A stretch of DNA of 64,000 nucleotides from Streptomyces sp. Je 1-369 (lineage in GTDB: Bacteria > Actinomycetota > Actinomycetes > Streptomycetales > Streptomycetaceae), in assembly GCF_026810505.1 (NCBI RefSeq), contig NZ_CP101750.1, positions 2,693,253 to 2,757,252 of the forward strand, given 5' to 3'. The notes beneath the pieces are model-generated. The model was given only the letters and a program-made list of their open reading frames with translations, was not told where the DNA came from and made no database searches. Of this stretch, positions 16,710 to 26,446 are shown piece by piece. The stretch's first letter is position 1. Each line of letters begins with the position of its first letter. The position numbers were made by a program, and so were the translations under genes.

Positions 16710-16970
16710 ATGGACGCGGAACAAGCCCGGCAGGTCGACGCCACGTTGAGGCGTCTGGGCATCCCTGGTGTGGTCGCGCCGGTAGATCCGGAGAACCCGG
16801 CGGGGGCGTGGCGCGTGTACGACAGCGCCGATCCTGCGACCCGTGAGGACACGACCGCTGACGCGCTGGCATCCGTTGGGGCGAAGTTCCGCGAGATCAG
16901 CCCCGAGCCCCCGGAGAAACGGCAGCAAGGCCCGACGCGGGGGTTCGTCTTCCCGCCTGCCGACGACTGA
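16710..16970 (+). CDS. Small acidic hypothetical protein
   Basis: The 86-residue protein starts DAEQARQVDATLRRLGIPGVV, continues with a PVDPENPAGAWRVYD segment and ends in a proline-rich tail. The middle resembles a short alpha-beta module, but I recognise no family. It lies 32 bases after the Cys/Gly-tail gene, with GAGG 10 bases before its ATG, so it probably belongs to the same transcript. A terminator follows directly and marks the end of the cassette. Confidence 0.5.
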   Translation: MDAEQARQVDATLRRLGIPGVVAPVDPENPAGAWRVYDSADPATREDTTADALASVGAKFREISPEPPEKRQQGPTRGFVFPPADD

Positions 16971-16982
16971 GCCCCTGTGGCT

Positions 16983-17030
16983 GCCCCGGTCGGTGTTCCC
17001 CGGATTCTCCGGCTCTGACCGGGGCCTTTT
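16983..17030 (+). terminator. Terminator at the end of the cassette, with T-run
   Basis: GCCCCGGTC (16983-16991) pairs with GACCGGGGC (17017-17025). An inner CCGGA-TTC-TCCGG hairpin sits in the loop, and CTTTT follows. It would insulate the cassette from the response regulator gene that starts 40 bases later. Confidence 0.75.
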
Positions 17031-17069
17031 GCTGCTACGAGTTGGGGTGCTCGCCGTACTCTGACCCCC

Positions 17070-17711
17070 ATGAACGAGATGCCCCGAGACCACCGCCCGG
17101 CGAAATCCGTAAGAGTTCTCCTCGCCGAGGACCAGGGCATGATGCGGGGTGCGCTGGCGTTGTTGCTCGGGCTTGAGGAGGACATCGAGGTCGTCGCTCA
17201 GGTCGGCAGGGGCGACGAGATCGTCGACGCGGCGCTCAACGCCCGGCCGGACGTCGCGCTGCTCGACATCGAGCTGCCGGGGCGCAGCGGTCTGGATGCC
17301 GCTGCCGACCTCCGTGAGGAGTGCCCCGACTGCCGGGTGCTGATTCTCACGACCTCCGGCAGGCCCGGGTATCTGCGGCGCGCCATGGAGGCGGGCGCGG
17401 TCGGGTTCCTGGTCAAGGACGGGCCCGTGGAGGAGCTTGCCGAAGCGGTCCGGCGGGCGTTGCGGGGCGAGACGGTCATCGATCCGGCGCTCGCCGCGGC
17501 CGCGCTCAGTGCCGGGCCCAGCCCGCTGACCGGCCGTGAGGCGGATGTCCTCAAGGCTTCCGTGGACGGGGCCACGGTCGCCGACATCGCGGGCACGCTG
17601 CACCTGTCGGAGTCGACCGTACGGAACTATCTGTCGGCGGCGATCGGCAAGACGGGGACGCGGAACCGGATGGAAGCGGTGCGGGAGGCCCGGCAGCAGG
17701 GGTGGTTGTGA
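17070..17711 (+). CDS. LuxR/NarL-type response regulator
   Basis: The 213-residue regulator has a receiver domain (about residues 13-128) with phospho-acceptor Asp66 in ALLDIELPG, acidic residues E20-D21 and Lys116 (GFLVKDGP). A NarL-type helix-turn-helix covers residues 145-210 (LTGREADVL...TVADIAGTLHLSESTVRNYLSAAIGKTG). It is the type of partner normally found directly behind DesK-type kinases; the nearest such kinase ends at 13986, before the inserted cassette. No good ribosome-binding site precedes the ATG at 17070, and ATG 17079 is an alternative, so the original leader may have been lost in the rearrangement. Confidence 0.88.
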   Translation: MNEMPRDHRPAKSVRVLLAEDQGMMRGALALLLGLEEDIEVVAQVGRGDEIVDAALNARPDVALLDIELPGRSGLDAAADLREECPDCRVLILTTSGRPGYLRRAMEAGAVGFLVKDGPVEELAEAVRRALRGETVIDPALAAAALSAGPSPLTGREADVLKASVDGATVADIAGTLHLSESTVRNYLSAAIGKTGTRNRMEAVREARQQGWL

Positions 17712-17747
17712 AGCAGGCGGCCTGCGCGGCCGTGGCGTGGCGGGCCG

Positions 17748-18569
17748 TCAGTCCTCCTGCACTGTCGTCACCACCTTGTCCTCGCCGTAGAGCCGGGTGG
17801 ACAGCAGCTTGCCCGAGGGGCCCGGCTCGCCCTCCTGCCGTGTGAACCACAAGTACGCGGAGCCCGCCGCCTCGTGGAGTTCCGGCTCGGACGTGCCGTG
17901 CTCGTACTCGTACTCCACACGCTTCGTCCCCGGGCCCACGTGCCCGACAGTGAGGGTCCTGCCCTTCACCTCGAACTCCACCGAGGCGAAGCTCAGGCCG
18001 TCGTCTCCGCCCGGCTCCTTGTCCTGCAGTCCAAAGGACGCCACCTTGTCCTTGCCGTCGGCTCTCACGACGATCGCGTACCAGGGCCGGTCGGCGTCCG
18101 GGACGGGGTCCGTCGTCCGCTCGTCCCACACGCCTGCCTCCGTCATCGCCTTCTTCTGGCCGCGCGCCTCCGCGTCGTCACGCGGCGCGCCCCACACCTC
18201 CAGCTCCACCCGCGCCACCGGCGTTCCGGAGCCGTCCCGCACCTCGGTCAGGGGGGTGACGTGAGGGGTGTAGACGTGCCGGGTGCGGGCGGTGCCGTGT
18301 TGTGCTGCCGCCCGTGTGTCGTCCCTGCCGTCCACGACGGCCAGTGCCAGCGAACCGGTCGAGGCTACGATCGTGGCGGCCGCCAGGGCGCCGAGGGCCC
18401 AGCGGCGCGTCTTCCTGCGCCGGCCGCCGCGCAGCACCGCCTGGTACGGGGCCGCACCGATCTCGACCTCGTCCGCCGCGTCCGCGAGGCGGTGGGCGAT
18501 GTCACCGTGCGCGTCCGCGTCCACGTCCACGCCCACGTCGAGCCGCGCCGGGTCCTGGTCCCTGGTCAT
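17748..18569 (-). CDS. Single-pass membrane protein encoded with an ECF sigma factor
   Basis: The 273-residue protein has a cytoplasmic N-terminus of about 55 residues (RLADAADEVEIGAAPYQAVLRGGRRRKTRRW), one membrane helix (about residues 57-80, ALGALAAATIVASTGSLALAVV) and an extracytoplasmic region of about 190 residues with no recognised fold. Its start overlaps the sigma factor stop by one base (TAATG), so the two are translationally coupled. The topology and position fit a membrane anti-sigma or sigma-regulating protein, but no zinc-binding anti-sigma motif is visible. Confidence 0.65.
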   Translation of the reverse strand: MTRDQDPARLDVGVDVDADAHGDIAHRLADAADEVEIGAAPYQAVLRGGRRRKTRRWALGALAAATIVASTGSLALAVVDGRDDTRAAAQHGTARTRHVYTPHVTPLTEVRDGSGTPVARVELEVWGAPRDDAEARGQKKAMTEAGVWDERTTDPVPDADRPWYAIVVRADGKDKVASFGLQDKEPGGDDGLSFASVEFEVKGRTLTVGHVGPGTKRVEYEYEHGTSEPELHEAAGSAYLWFTRQEGEPGPSGKLLSTRLYGEDKVVTTVQED

Positions 18570-19132
18570 TACTTCTCCCCTCGGCTTCCGACCTTCTCGG
18601 TCAGTTCGGGTATGGCGCGCAGCTTGGCGATCCCTTTGGCGGCGTTGCTCTTGACCGCACCGACCGAGCAGCCCATGGCCTCGGCGGTCTGCGTCTCGCT
18701 CAGGTCCTCCCAGTACCGGAGGACGACCGCTTCTCGCTGGCGGGTGGGCAGTTGGGCGAGGGCGTGCAGCAGCGCGGCGCGGTCGTCCGCCTGTGCCATG
18801 CGGTCGCCGTGCTCGGGTCTGTCGAACACCGGGCCCGAGTCCTGCAACGACAGGAACTCCTTGAGCTTGCGGCGGTGCTTGCGCGCGTGGAGGTTGATCA
18901 TGATCCGGCGCACATACGCATCCGGGTCACCCGCCGCGCTTACCCTCCGCCACGACACATACGTCCGCTCCAGGGACGACTGCACCAGGTCCTCCGCGGC
19001 GTACTGCTGCCCCGTGAGAAGGAACGCCGTGCGCATCAGGTGCGACCAGCGGCTCGTGACGAATGCCTGGAAGTCGTTGTCGGACGCCCCGTCGAACCCG
19101 CCCACTTCAACAGTTTGCTCTTGCTCCCCCAT
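18569..19132 (-). CDS. ECF sigma factor, SigE family (actinobacterial)
   Basis: The 187-residue sigma-70 family factor has region 2 (residues 20-85, including LMRTAFLLTGQQYAAEDLVQ and YVRRIMINLHARKHRR) and region 4 (about 120-175, LPTRQREAVVLRYWEDLSETQTAEAMGCSVGAVKS). The pattern is that of the SigE family common in streptomycetes. A strong AAGGAGG lies 6 bases before the ATG at 19132. The next gene downstream is coupled and may encode its regulator. No ECF-type promoter motif could be assigned with confidence. Confidence 0.88.
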   Translation of the reverse strand: MGEQEQTVEVGGFDGASDNDFQAFVTSRWSHLMRTAFLLTGQQYAAEDLVQSSLERTYVSWRRVSAAGDPDAYVRRIMINLHARKHRRKLKEFLSLQDSGPVFDRPEHGDRMAQADDRAALLHALAQLPTRQREAVVLRYWEDLSETQTAEAMGCSVGAVKSNAAKGIAKLRAIPELTEKVGSRGEK

Positions 19133-19180
19133 GAATGCCTCCTTGCACATTGGAGTCCATGGAGGCCGCAAACCGTTGCC

Positions 19181-20725
19181 TCAGTCGGTGTCCTGATCCC
19201 GGCCCCGGCGTCCCGGCATCCACACCAGCAGCACCGCCACCCCCGCCAGCAGGATGAACGCGCTGGTCCGGAACGCCATCGCGTAGCCGTCGGTGAGCGC
19301 CTGCGGCGACGTCGAGCCGCGCATCTGTGCCGCCGCCACCGTGGAGAGGACCGCGAGTCCGAGCGCGCCGCCCATGGTGCGCGAGGTGTTGACCAGGCCG
19401 GAGACGAGTCCCGCGTCGCCCGGCCGGGCACCCGACGTGGCGAGCGAGGCGAGCGGCGTCGTCGCGAGGCCCGCGCCGAACATCATCACGAGGCCGGGCA
19501 GCAGGATCGCGGTGACGTACGCGCCGTCGACCGTCATTGTCGACTGCCACCCGAAGCCCACGGACGCCACGACGATGCCCACCACGGACACGGTCTTCGG
19601 CCCGAACACCGGCATCAGGCGCGGCGCGAGCATCGAGCCGAGGACGACGGTGAGCGAGGACGGCATGAGGGCGAGGCCCGCCTTGAGCGGGGAGTACCCG
19701 AGGACGTTCTGCGTGTAGAGCGTCATGAACATCCACATGGCGAACATGCCGCCGCCGCACACGAACATCGCGGCGTTCGCGGCCGACACCGTCCGCACCT
19801 TGAACAGCTTCAGCGGCATGAGCGGCGCCTTCGTACGCGACTCCACCACGAGGAACGCCGCGAGCAGGGCCAGTCCCGCCGCGAGGGGTACGAGGGTCGC
19901 GGCCGCCGTCCAGCCCTTCTCCTCCGTCTGCACGATCCCGTACGCGAGGGTGGCGAGACCGGCCGTCACGAGCACCGCGCCCGGCACGTCCAGACGCCGG
20001 GTCCGGTCGGCCTTGCTCTCGGTGAGCCAGGCGATGCCCGCGACGATCACCAGGGCGCCGACCGGCACGTTGATAAGGAGCACCCAGCGCCAGGAGAGCA
20101 GGTCGGTCAGGACCCCGCCGACCAGGCCGCCCGCCGCGCCGCCGCCCGCGCCGACCGCCGACCAGACGCCGATCGCCCGCGCCCGCGCCGGGCCCTCGGG
20201 CACCGCCGACGTGAGGATCGTCAGGGTCGAGGGGGCGAGGACCGCCGCGCCGAGACCCTGCACGGCGCGCGCCGCGAGGAGCTGCCACTCGGCCTGCGCG
20301 AGGCCGCCGCCCAGCGAGGCGGCGGTGAACAGGCCCAGGCCGACCAGGAACATCCGCTTCCGCCCGAAGAGGTCCCCGGCGCGCCCGCCGAGCAGCATGA
20401 ATCCGGCGAAGGCTATGGAGTACGCGTTGACGACCCATTGCAGGCCGACCGCGCTCATGCCCAGGTCGGACCGCATCGACGGCAGCGCGGTGTTCACCAC
20501 GGACACGTCAAGGACGACGAGGAACTGGCCCGCGCACGCCGTGAGCAGTACGGCCCACACCGGGACGGATCTCTTCCGGGCGGGCGGCGCGGCCCCGGAG
20601 GGGGTTGAGCTGTCCACGGAGGACGAAGAGGGCGAGGGGAACGACTGGGGCGACTGGGGCGACTGGGGCGACTGGGGCGACTGGGACGAGTAAGTGGTGG
20701 AGGGCGTCTGGACCATGACAGCCAT
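19181..20725 (-). CDS. MFS drug exporter, 14-TM EmrB/QacA type
   Basis: This 514-residue transporter has about fourteen membrane segments from residue 55 onward. The family signatures are LDVSVVNTALPSM in helix 1, GRAGDLFGRKRMF in loop 2-3 and the ASLGGGLAQ/ARAVQGLGAAVLAPS helices of proton-driven multidrug antiporters. The N-terminal 45 residues are hydrophilic and hold a QSP repeat encoded by five tandem 9-bp units (GGGGCGACT type, about 20645-20690). An inverted repeat sits just upstream of the start and probably controls the gene. The likely role is efflux of toxic compounds. Confidence 0.88.
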   Translation of the reverse strand: MAVMVQTPSTTYSSQSPQSPQSPQSPQSFPSPSSSSVDSSTPSGAAPPARKRSVPVWAVLLTACAGQFLVVLDVSVVNTALPSMRSDLGMSAVGLQWVVNAYSIAFAGFMLLGGRAGDLFGRKRMFLVGLGLFTAASLGGGLAQAEWQLLAARAVQGLGAAVLAPSTLTILTSAVPEGPARARAIGVWSAVGAGGGAAGGLVGGVLTDLLSWRWVLLINVPVGALVIVAGIAWLTESKADRTRRLDVPGAVLVTAGLATLAYGIVQTEEKGWTAAATLVPLAAGLALLAAFLVVESRTKAPLMPLKLFKVRTVSAANAAMFVCGGGMFAMWMFMTLYTQNVLGYSPLKAGLALMPSSLTVVLGSMLAPRLMPVFGPKTVSVVGIVVASVGFGWQSTMTVDGAYVTAILLPGLVMMFGAGLATTPLASLATSGARPGDAGLVSGLVNTSRTMGGALGLAVLSTVAAAQMRGSTSPQALTDGYAMAFRTSAFILLAGVAVLLVWMPGRRGRDQDTD

Positions 20726-20740
20726 CCTCTCAAGCGAAAC

Positions 20741-20768
20741 TCGAGCGACGCATCGGAAATTCGCTCGA
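20741..20768. promoter_or_regulatory. Inverted repeat upstream of the MFS exporter gene
   Basis: TCGAGCGA (20741-20748) and TCGCTCGA (20761-20768) form a perfect 8-bp inverted repeat with a 12-base spacer, centred about 30 bases upstream of the exporter start. The position over the likely promoter fits a TetR- or MarR-type repressor site. No such regulator gene is adjacent. Confidence 0.5.
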
Positions 20769-20839
20769 CGGGACCTCGGCCGACAGGACTAGGACCTCCC
20801 TCCCCGCCCCGCCCCCGCCCCGCCCCTGCCCACCAGGCC

Positions 20840-22039
20840 TTACGGCCTCCGCAGCACCGTCATCACCGCCGCCCCGCCCAGCCCGATGTTGTGCGCGAGC
20901 CCCACCCGCGCCCCCTCGACCTGCCTCGCCGCCGCCTCCCCGCGCAACTGCCACGTCAACTCCGCGACCTGCGCGATGCCCGTCGCGCCGAGCGGATGGC
21001 CCTTGGAGATGAGGCCGCCGGAGGGGTTCACCACCCACCGTCCGCCGTACGTCGTCGCGCCGCTCTCGACCAGCTTTCCCGACTCGCCGGGCGCGCACAT
21101 GCCCAGCGCCTCGTACGTCAGGAGTTCGTTGACGGAGAAGCAGTCGTGCAGCTCGACGACGTCCACGTCCTCGATGCCGAGCCCGGACGCCTCGTACACC
21201 TGGCGCGCCGCCGCCCGCGACATCGGCTGCCCGACGGCGTCGATGCACGACCCGGAGTCGAAGGATTCGCCGGTGTCGGTGGTCATGGCCTGGGCGGCGA
21301 TCTCGACCGCCTTCGGCTCCAGCCCGTGCCGCTCCACGAACCGCTCCGAGACCACCACCGCCGCCGCCGAACCGTCCGACGTCGGGGAGCACTGGAGCTT
21401 GGTGAGCGGGCGGTGGATGGTCTTGGCGGCGAGGATCTCGTCGACGGTGTACGCGTCCTGGAACTGCGCGTACGGGTTGTTCGTGGAGTGCCGGTGGTTC
21501 TTCGCGCCGACCGCGGCGAGCTGCGCCTCGGTCGTGCCGTACTTCTCCATGTGCTCGCGGGCCGCGTTGCCGAAGATCTGCGCGGTGGGCGGGGTCATCT
21601 CGAAGCCGTGGCGGGCCGCCATGATCCCGTAGTGCCGGGCCACGGGTGACGTCTTGAAGTCTCCCCCGTCGCTGCCACCGCTGCCGCCTCCCAGCGCTCC
21701 CCGCGCCATCTTCTCGAAGCCGAGCGCGAGCACGCAGTCGTTCAGGCCGCCCTCGACGAACTGGCGCGCCATCATCAGGGCGGTCGACCCGGTCGCGCAG
21801 TTGTTGTTGACGTTGTAGACGGGGACGCCCGTCAGGCCGAGTTCGTAGGCGGCGCGCTGGCCTGCCGTCGAGGCCTGGAAGCAGTACCCGACGGGGACCT
21901 GCTCGACCTGGTCGTACGCGATTCCGGCGTCCTCAAGGGCCTGGGTGCCCGCCTCCTTCACCATGTCCCAGTACTGCCAGTCGCGCGTCTCGGGCTTCTC
22001 GAACTTCGTCATGCCGACGCCCACTATGTACGCCTTCAT
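20840..22039 (-). CDS. Lipid-transfer protein / SCP2-type thiolase-like enzyme
   Basis: The 399-residue thiolase-fold protein belongs to the SCP-x/non-specific lipid-transfer branch and closely resembles mycobacterial Ltp1. The nucleophile-region cysteine is in [16 protein letters not shown] (about residue 87), and the later [13 protein letters not shown] and [17 protein letters not shown] blocks are intact. Such proteins act in C-C bond cleavage or thiolysis during degradation of branched or steroid side chains. It lies 10 bases downstream of the double acyl-CoA dehydrogenase gene and has AGGGA before its ATG, so the two form an operon. Confidence 0.87.
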   Translation of the reverse strand: MKAYIVGVGMTKFEKPETRDWQYWDMVKEAGTQALEDAGIAYDQVEQVPVGYCFQASTAGQRAAYELGLTGVPVYNVNNNCATGSTALMMARQFVEGGLNDCVLALGFEKMARGALGGGSGGSDGGDFKTSPVARHYGIMAARHGFEMTPPTAQIFGNAAREHMEKYGTTEAQLAAVGAKNHRHSTNNPYAQFQDAYTVDEILAAKTIHRPLTKLQCSPTSDGSAAAVVVSERFVERHGLEPKAVEIAAQAMTTDTGESFDSGSCIDAVGQPMSRAAARQVYEASGLGIEDVDVVELHDCFSVNELLTYEALGMCAPGESGKLVESGATTYGGRWVVNPSGGLISKGHPLGATGIAQVAELTWQLRGEAAARQVEGARVGLAHNIGLGGAAVMTVLRRP

Positions 22040-22049
22040 CAAGGTCCCT

Positions 22050-24332
22050 TCAGTCACGCGGCAGGCCGAGAATGCGCTCGGCGACGACATTGAGCTGGAC
22101 CTGGGTCGTGCCGCCCGCGATCGTCAGGCAGCGCGACATCAGGAAGCCGTGCAGCGCCCGCTCCGCCGCGCCTTCGCGGACCGCGCCCGCCGCGCCGAGG
22201 AGTTCGAGGGCGAGCTCGGCGACCTTCTGCTGGTGCGGGGTCTGGACGAGTTTGCGTACGGCGGCGCCCGCGCCCGGCTCCGCACCCGCGACCTGCCGGA
22301 TGGTCGTACGCAGGCCGATGCAGGCGAGGGCGTGCGCCTCGGCGGCGAGCGCCCCGATGCGTGCGCGGTAGGCGCCGTCGAGTTCACCGGCCCGCGCGAT
22401 CAGCGCCTCCAGGCCGGTGTCGAACGTCAACTGGTCCGCCATGTGGACGCGTTCGTTGCCGAGGGTGTGGCGGGCGACCCGCCAGCCGTCGTCGATCACG
22501 CCGACGACCGCCGTGTCCGGGAGGAAGACGTCGTCGAAGTACACCTCGTTGAAGAGGGCGTCCCCGGTGATCTCCTTGAGCGGGCGGACGTCGATGCCGC
22601 GCGCCGCCTTCATGTCGACGAGGAAGTACGTCAGCCCCTTGTGCTTGGGCGCCGACGGGTTGGTGCGGGCGAGGAGGATGCCGTGGTCCGCCCACTGGGC
22701 CGCGCTCGTCCACACCTTCTGCCCGTTGACGCGCCATCCGCCGTCGACGCGCTCGGCCCTCGTACGCAGGGAGGCGAGGTCGGAGCCCGCTTCCGGCTCG
22801 CTGAAGAGCTGGCACCAGAGCAGCTCGCCGCGCAGGGTGGGCGGGAGGAAGCGTTCGCGCTGCTCCTCGGTGCCGTACGCGATGAGGGAGGGGATCACCC
22901 AGGTCGCGATCCCGAGGTCGCTGAGCTTGACCCCGGCGTCTTTCAACTCCTCCTGGATCACCAGTTGTTGTACGGGGCCTGCGCCCAGTCCGTGCGGTGC
23001 GGGGAGGTGTGGGGCGGCGTAGCCGGTGGGGGCGAGGGCCTTGCGGGCCGCGGCCGGGTCGAGTCCGCGGGCGGGGGCGATCGCCTCGCGGGCCCGGGTC
23101 CGGTGGTCGTACGTTGCCACCTCCTCCGGGAGCTCCATGCGCAGCACGCGTCGCGCGCCGCCCTCCGCGAGCCGCACGGCGCGCAGCCGGTGCGCGTCGC
23201 CCGCGCCGAGCAGTTGCCGCGCGACGACCGCCCGGCGCAGGTACAGGTGCGCGTCGTGCTCCCAGGTGAAGCCGATGCCGCCGAGGATCTGCACGCAGTC
23301 CTTGGCGCAGGAGTACGCGGCGTCCAGGGCGGTACCCGCGGCGAGCGCCGTGACCAGGCCGCGCACGTCGCCGGGCAGGTCGGCGGGCAGGTGGGGCACG
23401 TCAGTGGGCACATCGGGCATGTCGGGCTCGTCCGCCGCGCGGGCCGCGTCCCAGGCCAGGGCCCGCGCCTGCTCCACGCGGACCAGCATGTCCGCGCAGA
23501 GGTGCTTGACGCCCTGGAACCGGCCGATGGGCCGCCCGAACTGCTCGCGCACCTTGGCGTGTTCGGCGGCGGTGTGCAGCGCCCACGCGGCGGTGCCGCA
23601 GGCGTCGGCGGCGAGTACGGCGGCGGCCAGGTCGCGGACGGTCGCGGAGTCCACGGCGAGCACCCGGTCGGCGGGGACGTGGACACCCCGTGCGCTCACT
23701 TCGGCGGTGGGGCGGGTCGGGTCGGCGCTGTCGTGGGTACGTACGGTCAGCGCGGCGGCGTCGACGGCAAGCCAAACCGGCCCCGCGACCGATGCCACCG
23801 CCGCACACGACGCGTCCGACGCGCCCGCCGCCCCCGCCGCCCCCGCCGCCCCCGCCGCCCCCGCCGCCAGAATCAGCACATCCGCCTCCCCGCCGGAGAG
23901 CACGGGCGGCGCCACCCCGTCAAGGACGTACCCGTCCGGCCCGGCGACGGCCGTCAGCGTGCCCGCGTCCAGCGCGACCGCCCCGATCCGTACGCCCCGC
24001 GCCAGTTCGGCCGCAAGATCGTGCGCGCCCGCCCTGCGCAGCACCAGCGAGGCGAGGGAGCTCGCCGCGAACGGCCCGGGAAGCGCGGCCCGCGCCGCCT
24101 CTTCGAGGACCACGGCCAGGTCGAGGAGGTCGCCGCCCCCACCCCCGTACTCCTCGGGCAGGTGAACACCGAGGAGTCCCTGCTCCGCGAGCCCGTCCCA
24201 GTGGGCGGGACGGCCGCCGCCGGGTGGTCCGTCCAGGAGCTTGCGCGTCTCCTCGGGCGGCACGGCGCGCGCGAGCCAGCCGCGAACCGCCGACGCCAAC
24301 TCCCTCTGTTCCCGCGTGATTCCGATCCCCAT
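22050..24332 (-). CDS. Double-domain acyl-CoA dehydrogenase resembling FadE34
   Basis: At 760 residues this is about twice the usual acyl-CoA dehydrogenase length and contains two fused ACAD units. The N-terminal unit is residues 1-370 ([51 protein letters not shown]). The C-terminal unit is about 400-760 ([45 protein letters not shown]). FadE34 (ChsE3) of M. tuberculosis has this architecture, acts on C24 steroid side chains, and is encoded beside kstR. An Ala-Gly repeat interrupts the first unit near residue 215. ATG 24332 is chosen because the first domain starts there. A KstR-type palindrome lies 42 bases upstream. Confidence 0.88.
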   Translation of the reverse strand: MGIGITREQRELASAVRGWLARAVPPEETRKLLDGPPGGGRPAHWDGLAEQGLLGVHLPEEYGGGGGDLLDLAVVLEEAARAALPGPFAASSLASLVLRRAGAHDLAAELARGVRIGAVALDAGTLTAVAGPDGYVLDGVAPPVLSGGEADVLILAAGAAGAAGAAGAAGASDASCAAVASVAGPVWLAVDAAALTVRTHDSADPTRPTAEVSARGVHVPADRVLAVDSATVRDLAAAVLAADACGTAAWALHTAAEHAKVREQFGRPIGRFQGVKHLCADMLVRVEQARALAWDAARAADEPDMPDVPTDVPHLPADLPGDVRGLVTALAAGTALDAAYSCAKDCVQILGGIGFTWEHDAHLYLRRAVVARQLLGAGDAHRLRAVRLAEGGARRVLRMELPEEVATYDHRTRAREAIAPARGLDPAAARKALAPTGYAAPHLPAPHGLGAGPVQQLVIQEELKDAGVKLSDLGIATWVIPSLIAYGTEEQRERFLPPTLRGELLWCQLFSEPEAGSDLASLRTRAERVDGGWRVNGQKVWTSAAQWADHGILLARTNPSAPKHKGLTYFLVDMKAARGIDVRPLKEITGDALFNEVYFDDVFLPDTAVVGVIDDGWRVARHTLGNERVHMADQLTFDTGLEALIARAGELDGAYRARIGALAAEAHALACIGLRTTIRQVAGAEPGAGAAVRKLVQTPHQQKVAELALELLGAAGAVREGAAERALHGFLMSRCLTIAGGTTQVQLNVVAERILGLPRD

Positions 24333-24373
24333 GGACACCCTCGCCGGTAGCAGCTGCCGGGACGGCGACAGAG

Positions 24374-24387
24374 TAGAACACGTTCCA
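24374..24387. promoter_or_regulatory. KstR-type operator upstream of the acyl-CoA dehydrogenase gene
   Basis: TAGAACACGTTCCA fits TnnAACnnGTTnnA at every fixed position. It lies 42 bases upstream of the dehydrogenase start and about 190 bases from the divergent MFS gene, so it most likely controls the former. Confidence 0.8.
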
Positions 24388-24578
24388 TTCTGACGGAAGG
24401 TCAGGTGACTGCGGAGTGCCGCCGCGGCAGAAGACCCGCCTGATGACTCGGTTAACAAACGGTCAAGAATTCCCCTCGTACGACATCCGTCGGAATAGTC
24501 GCCCAGGGAAACAGGTTCGACCTACACACACGTTCCCGCTCCTGCCGAGCCCGACCTTCCGCCCGGAGGCCCCAAGCA

Positions 24579-26318
24579 ATGTCGATGTCGATGTCGACGA
24601 ACCATCCACGCGGCATACGCGGGGTCGTCCCCGTGCTCGCCTTCTCCGGCATCGTCGTCGCGGTGATGCAGACCCTTCTCGTGCCGGTCATCAAGGACCT
24701 GCCCGAGCTGCTGAGCACCTCGCCGTCCAACGCCACCTGGGTCATGACGTCGACCCTCCTCGCCGGCGCCGTCTCCACGCCGATCATGGGCCGCCTCGGC
24801 GACCTGTACGGCAAGCGGAAGATGCTGCTCAGCAGCCTTGCCGTGATGGTCGTGGGCTCGCTGGTCTGCGGTTTCACCGACGATCTCGTCGTGATGATCG
24901 TGGGCCGCGCGCTCCAGGGCTTCGCGATGGGCGCCATCCCGCTCGGCATCGGCCTGATGCGCGACGAGCTGCCCCGCGAGAAGCTCGGCTCGGCGATGGC
25001 CCTGATGAGCTCCTCCATCGGCGTCGGCGGCGGCCTCGCCCTGCCCGTCGCCGCGCTGACCGCGCAGCACGCCGACTGGCACGCCCTGTTCTTCGGCGCC
25101 GCGGGTCTCGGCGTCGTCTCGATCGCACTGACCCTCGTGTTCGTCCCCGAGAGCCCGGTCCGCGCCCAGGGCACCTTCGACGTGCTCGGCGCGATCGGCC
25201 TCTCCGCCGGACTCGTCCTGTTCCTGCTGCCCATCACCAAGGGCAGCGACTGGGGCTGGAGCGACCCCACCACTCTCGGCCTCTTCGGCGCCGCGGCCGT
25301 CGTCCTCGTCCTGTGGGGCGTGATGGAGCTGCGCGTCAAGGCCCCGCTGGTCGACCTGCGCACCACCGCCCGCCGCTCGGTGCTCTTCACCAACCTCGCC
25401 TCGATCATGGTCGGCGTCGCCTTCTACGCCGTCTCGCTCGTCCTGCCCCAGCTCCTCCAGCTGCCGACCGCGACCGGCTACGGCCTCGGCCAGTCGATGG
25501 TCGTGGCGGGCCTGTGCGTGATGCCGCTCGGCCTGACCATGATGTTCACCGCGCCGGTCTACGCCCGTCTGTCGGCGAAGTACGGCCCGAAGGTGACCCT
25601 CATCCTCGGCATGCTGATCATCGCGATCGGCTACGGCGCCGGGCTCGGCCTGATGAGCGCCGCCTGGCAGACCATCGTCATCTCGGTGCTGCTCGGCGCG
25701 GGCATCGGCCTCGCCTACTCCTCGCTGCCCGCGCTCATCATCGGCTCGGTCGACCCGTCCGAGACCGGCGCGGCCAACGGCCTCAACACCCTGATGCGCT
25801 CGATCGGCACGTCGGTGTCGAGCGCCGTGATCGGCATGGTCCTGGCCAACACCGCTCACCACGTCGGTGGCGTCGCCGTACCGACCATGCACGGCTTCCG
25901 CGTCTCGTTCCTGATCGCCGGTGGCGCGGTCGTCGTCGGTCTGTTCTTCGCGCTGATGCTGCCCTCCGCGCGCCGTCCGGCCACCACGCAGCTGCGGGCC
26001 AGCAGCGAGGAGGACGCGAACCTGGAGCGCGCGGTCCAGGTGCTCGCGGGCTTCCACGGGCAGGTGCGGGGCGCGGACGGGACGCCCGTCCCCCGCGCCA
26101 AGGTGACGCTGATCGACCGCAGCGGCCGTCAGGCGGGCGCTGCGCTCACGGACGACGGCGGGCGGTACGAGCTGGCCGTGCCCGGCGACGGTTCGTACGT
26201 CCTCGCCGTGCGGGCCACGGGCCACGGCCCGCTGGCGTCCGCGGCGGCCCACCCCGGCCAGGACCGCCCGGTCGAGCTGGACCTGTCGCTGCCGGGCAGC
26301 AGCGACGTACCGGCCTGA
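24579..26318 (+). CDS. 14-TM MFS transporter with an added C-terminal carboxypeptidase-regulatory-like domain
   Basis: This 579-residue exporter has about fourteen membrane segments over residues 10-465 (GRLGDLYGKRKMLLSS loop, ALQGFAMGAIPLGIGLMRD, AANGLNTLMRSIGTS). After residue 480 it carries a soluble extension of about 95 residues. This extension begins with a short helix and then a beta-sandwich-type module (FHGQVRGADGTPVPRAKVTL, DDGGRYELAVPGDGSYVLAV) typical of carboxypeptidase regulatory-like domains. The start is preceded by GGAGG; the first codons are an ATGTCG triplication. The substrate is unknown; drug or metabolite export is likely. Confidence 0.85.
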   Translation: MSMSMSTNHPRGIRGVVPVLAFSGIVVAVMQTLLVPVIKDLPELLSTSPSNATWVMTSTLLAGAVSTPIMGRLGDLYGKRKMLLSSLAVMVVGSLVCGFTDDLVVMIVGRALQGFAMGAIPLGIGLMRDELPREKLGSAMALMSSSIGVGGGLALPVAALTAQHADWHALFFGAAGLGVVSIALTLVFVPESPVRAQGTFDVLGAIGLSAGLVLFLLPITKGSDWGWSDPTTLGLFGAAAVVLVLWGVMELRVKAPLVDLRTTARRSVLFTNLASIMVGVAFYAVSLVLPQLLQLPTATGYGLGQSMVVAGLCVMPLGLTMMFTAPVYARLSAKYGPKVTLILGMLIIAIGYGAGLGLMSAAWQTIVISVLLGAGIGLAYSSLPALIIGSVDPSETGAANGLNTLMRSIGTSVSSAVIGMVLANTAHHVGGVAVPTMHGFRVSFLIAGGAVVVGLFFALMLPSARRPATTQLRASSEEDANLERAVQVLAGFHGQVRGADGTPVPRAKVTLIDRSGRQAGAALTDDGGRYELAVPGDGSYVLAVRATGHGPLASAAAHPGQDRPVELDLSLPGSSDVPA

Positions 26319-26356
26319 ACGGACCAGCACCTGAACGACCAGCACCCGAACCACGA

Positions 26357-26396
26357 AGCACGCACCCCCGTCACGCCCGTGGCGGGGGTGCCGTGC
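26357..26396 (+). terminator. Terminator between MFS and methyltransferase genes
   Basis: GCACG/CACCCCCG pairs with CGGGGGTG/CGTGC around a 12-base loop (core arms 26363-26370 and 26383-26390). It lies about 40 bases after the transporter stop. Confidence 0.65.
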
Positions 26397-26446
26397 ATCA
26401 TGGGCGGCCATACCCGCGTACGACCACCTGACCCGGAGGAACCCCC

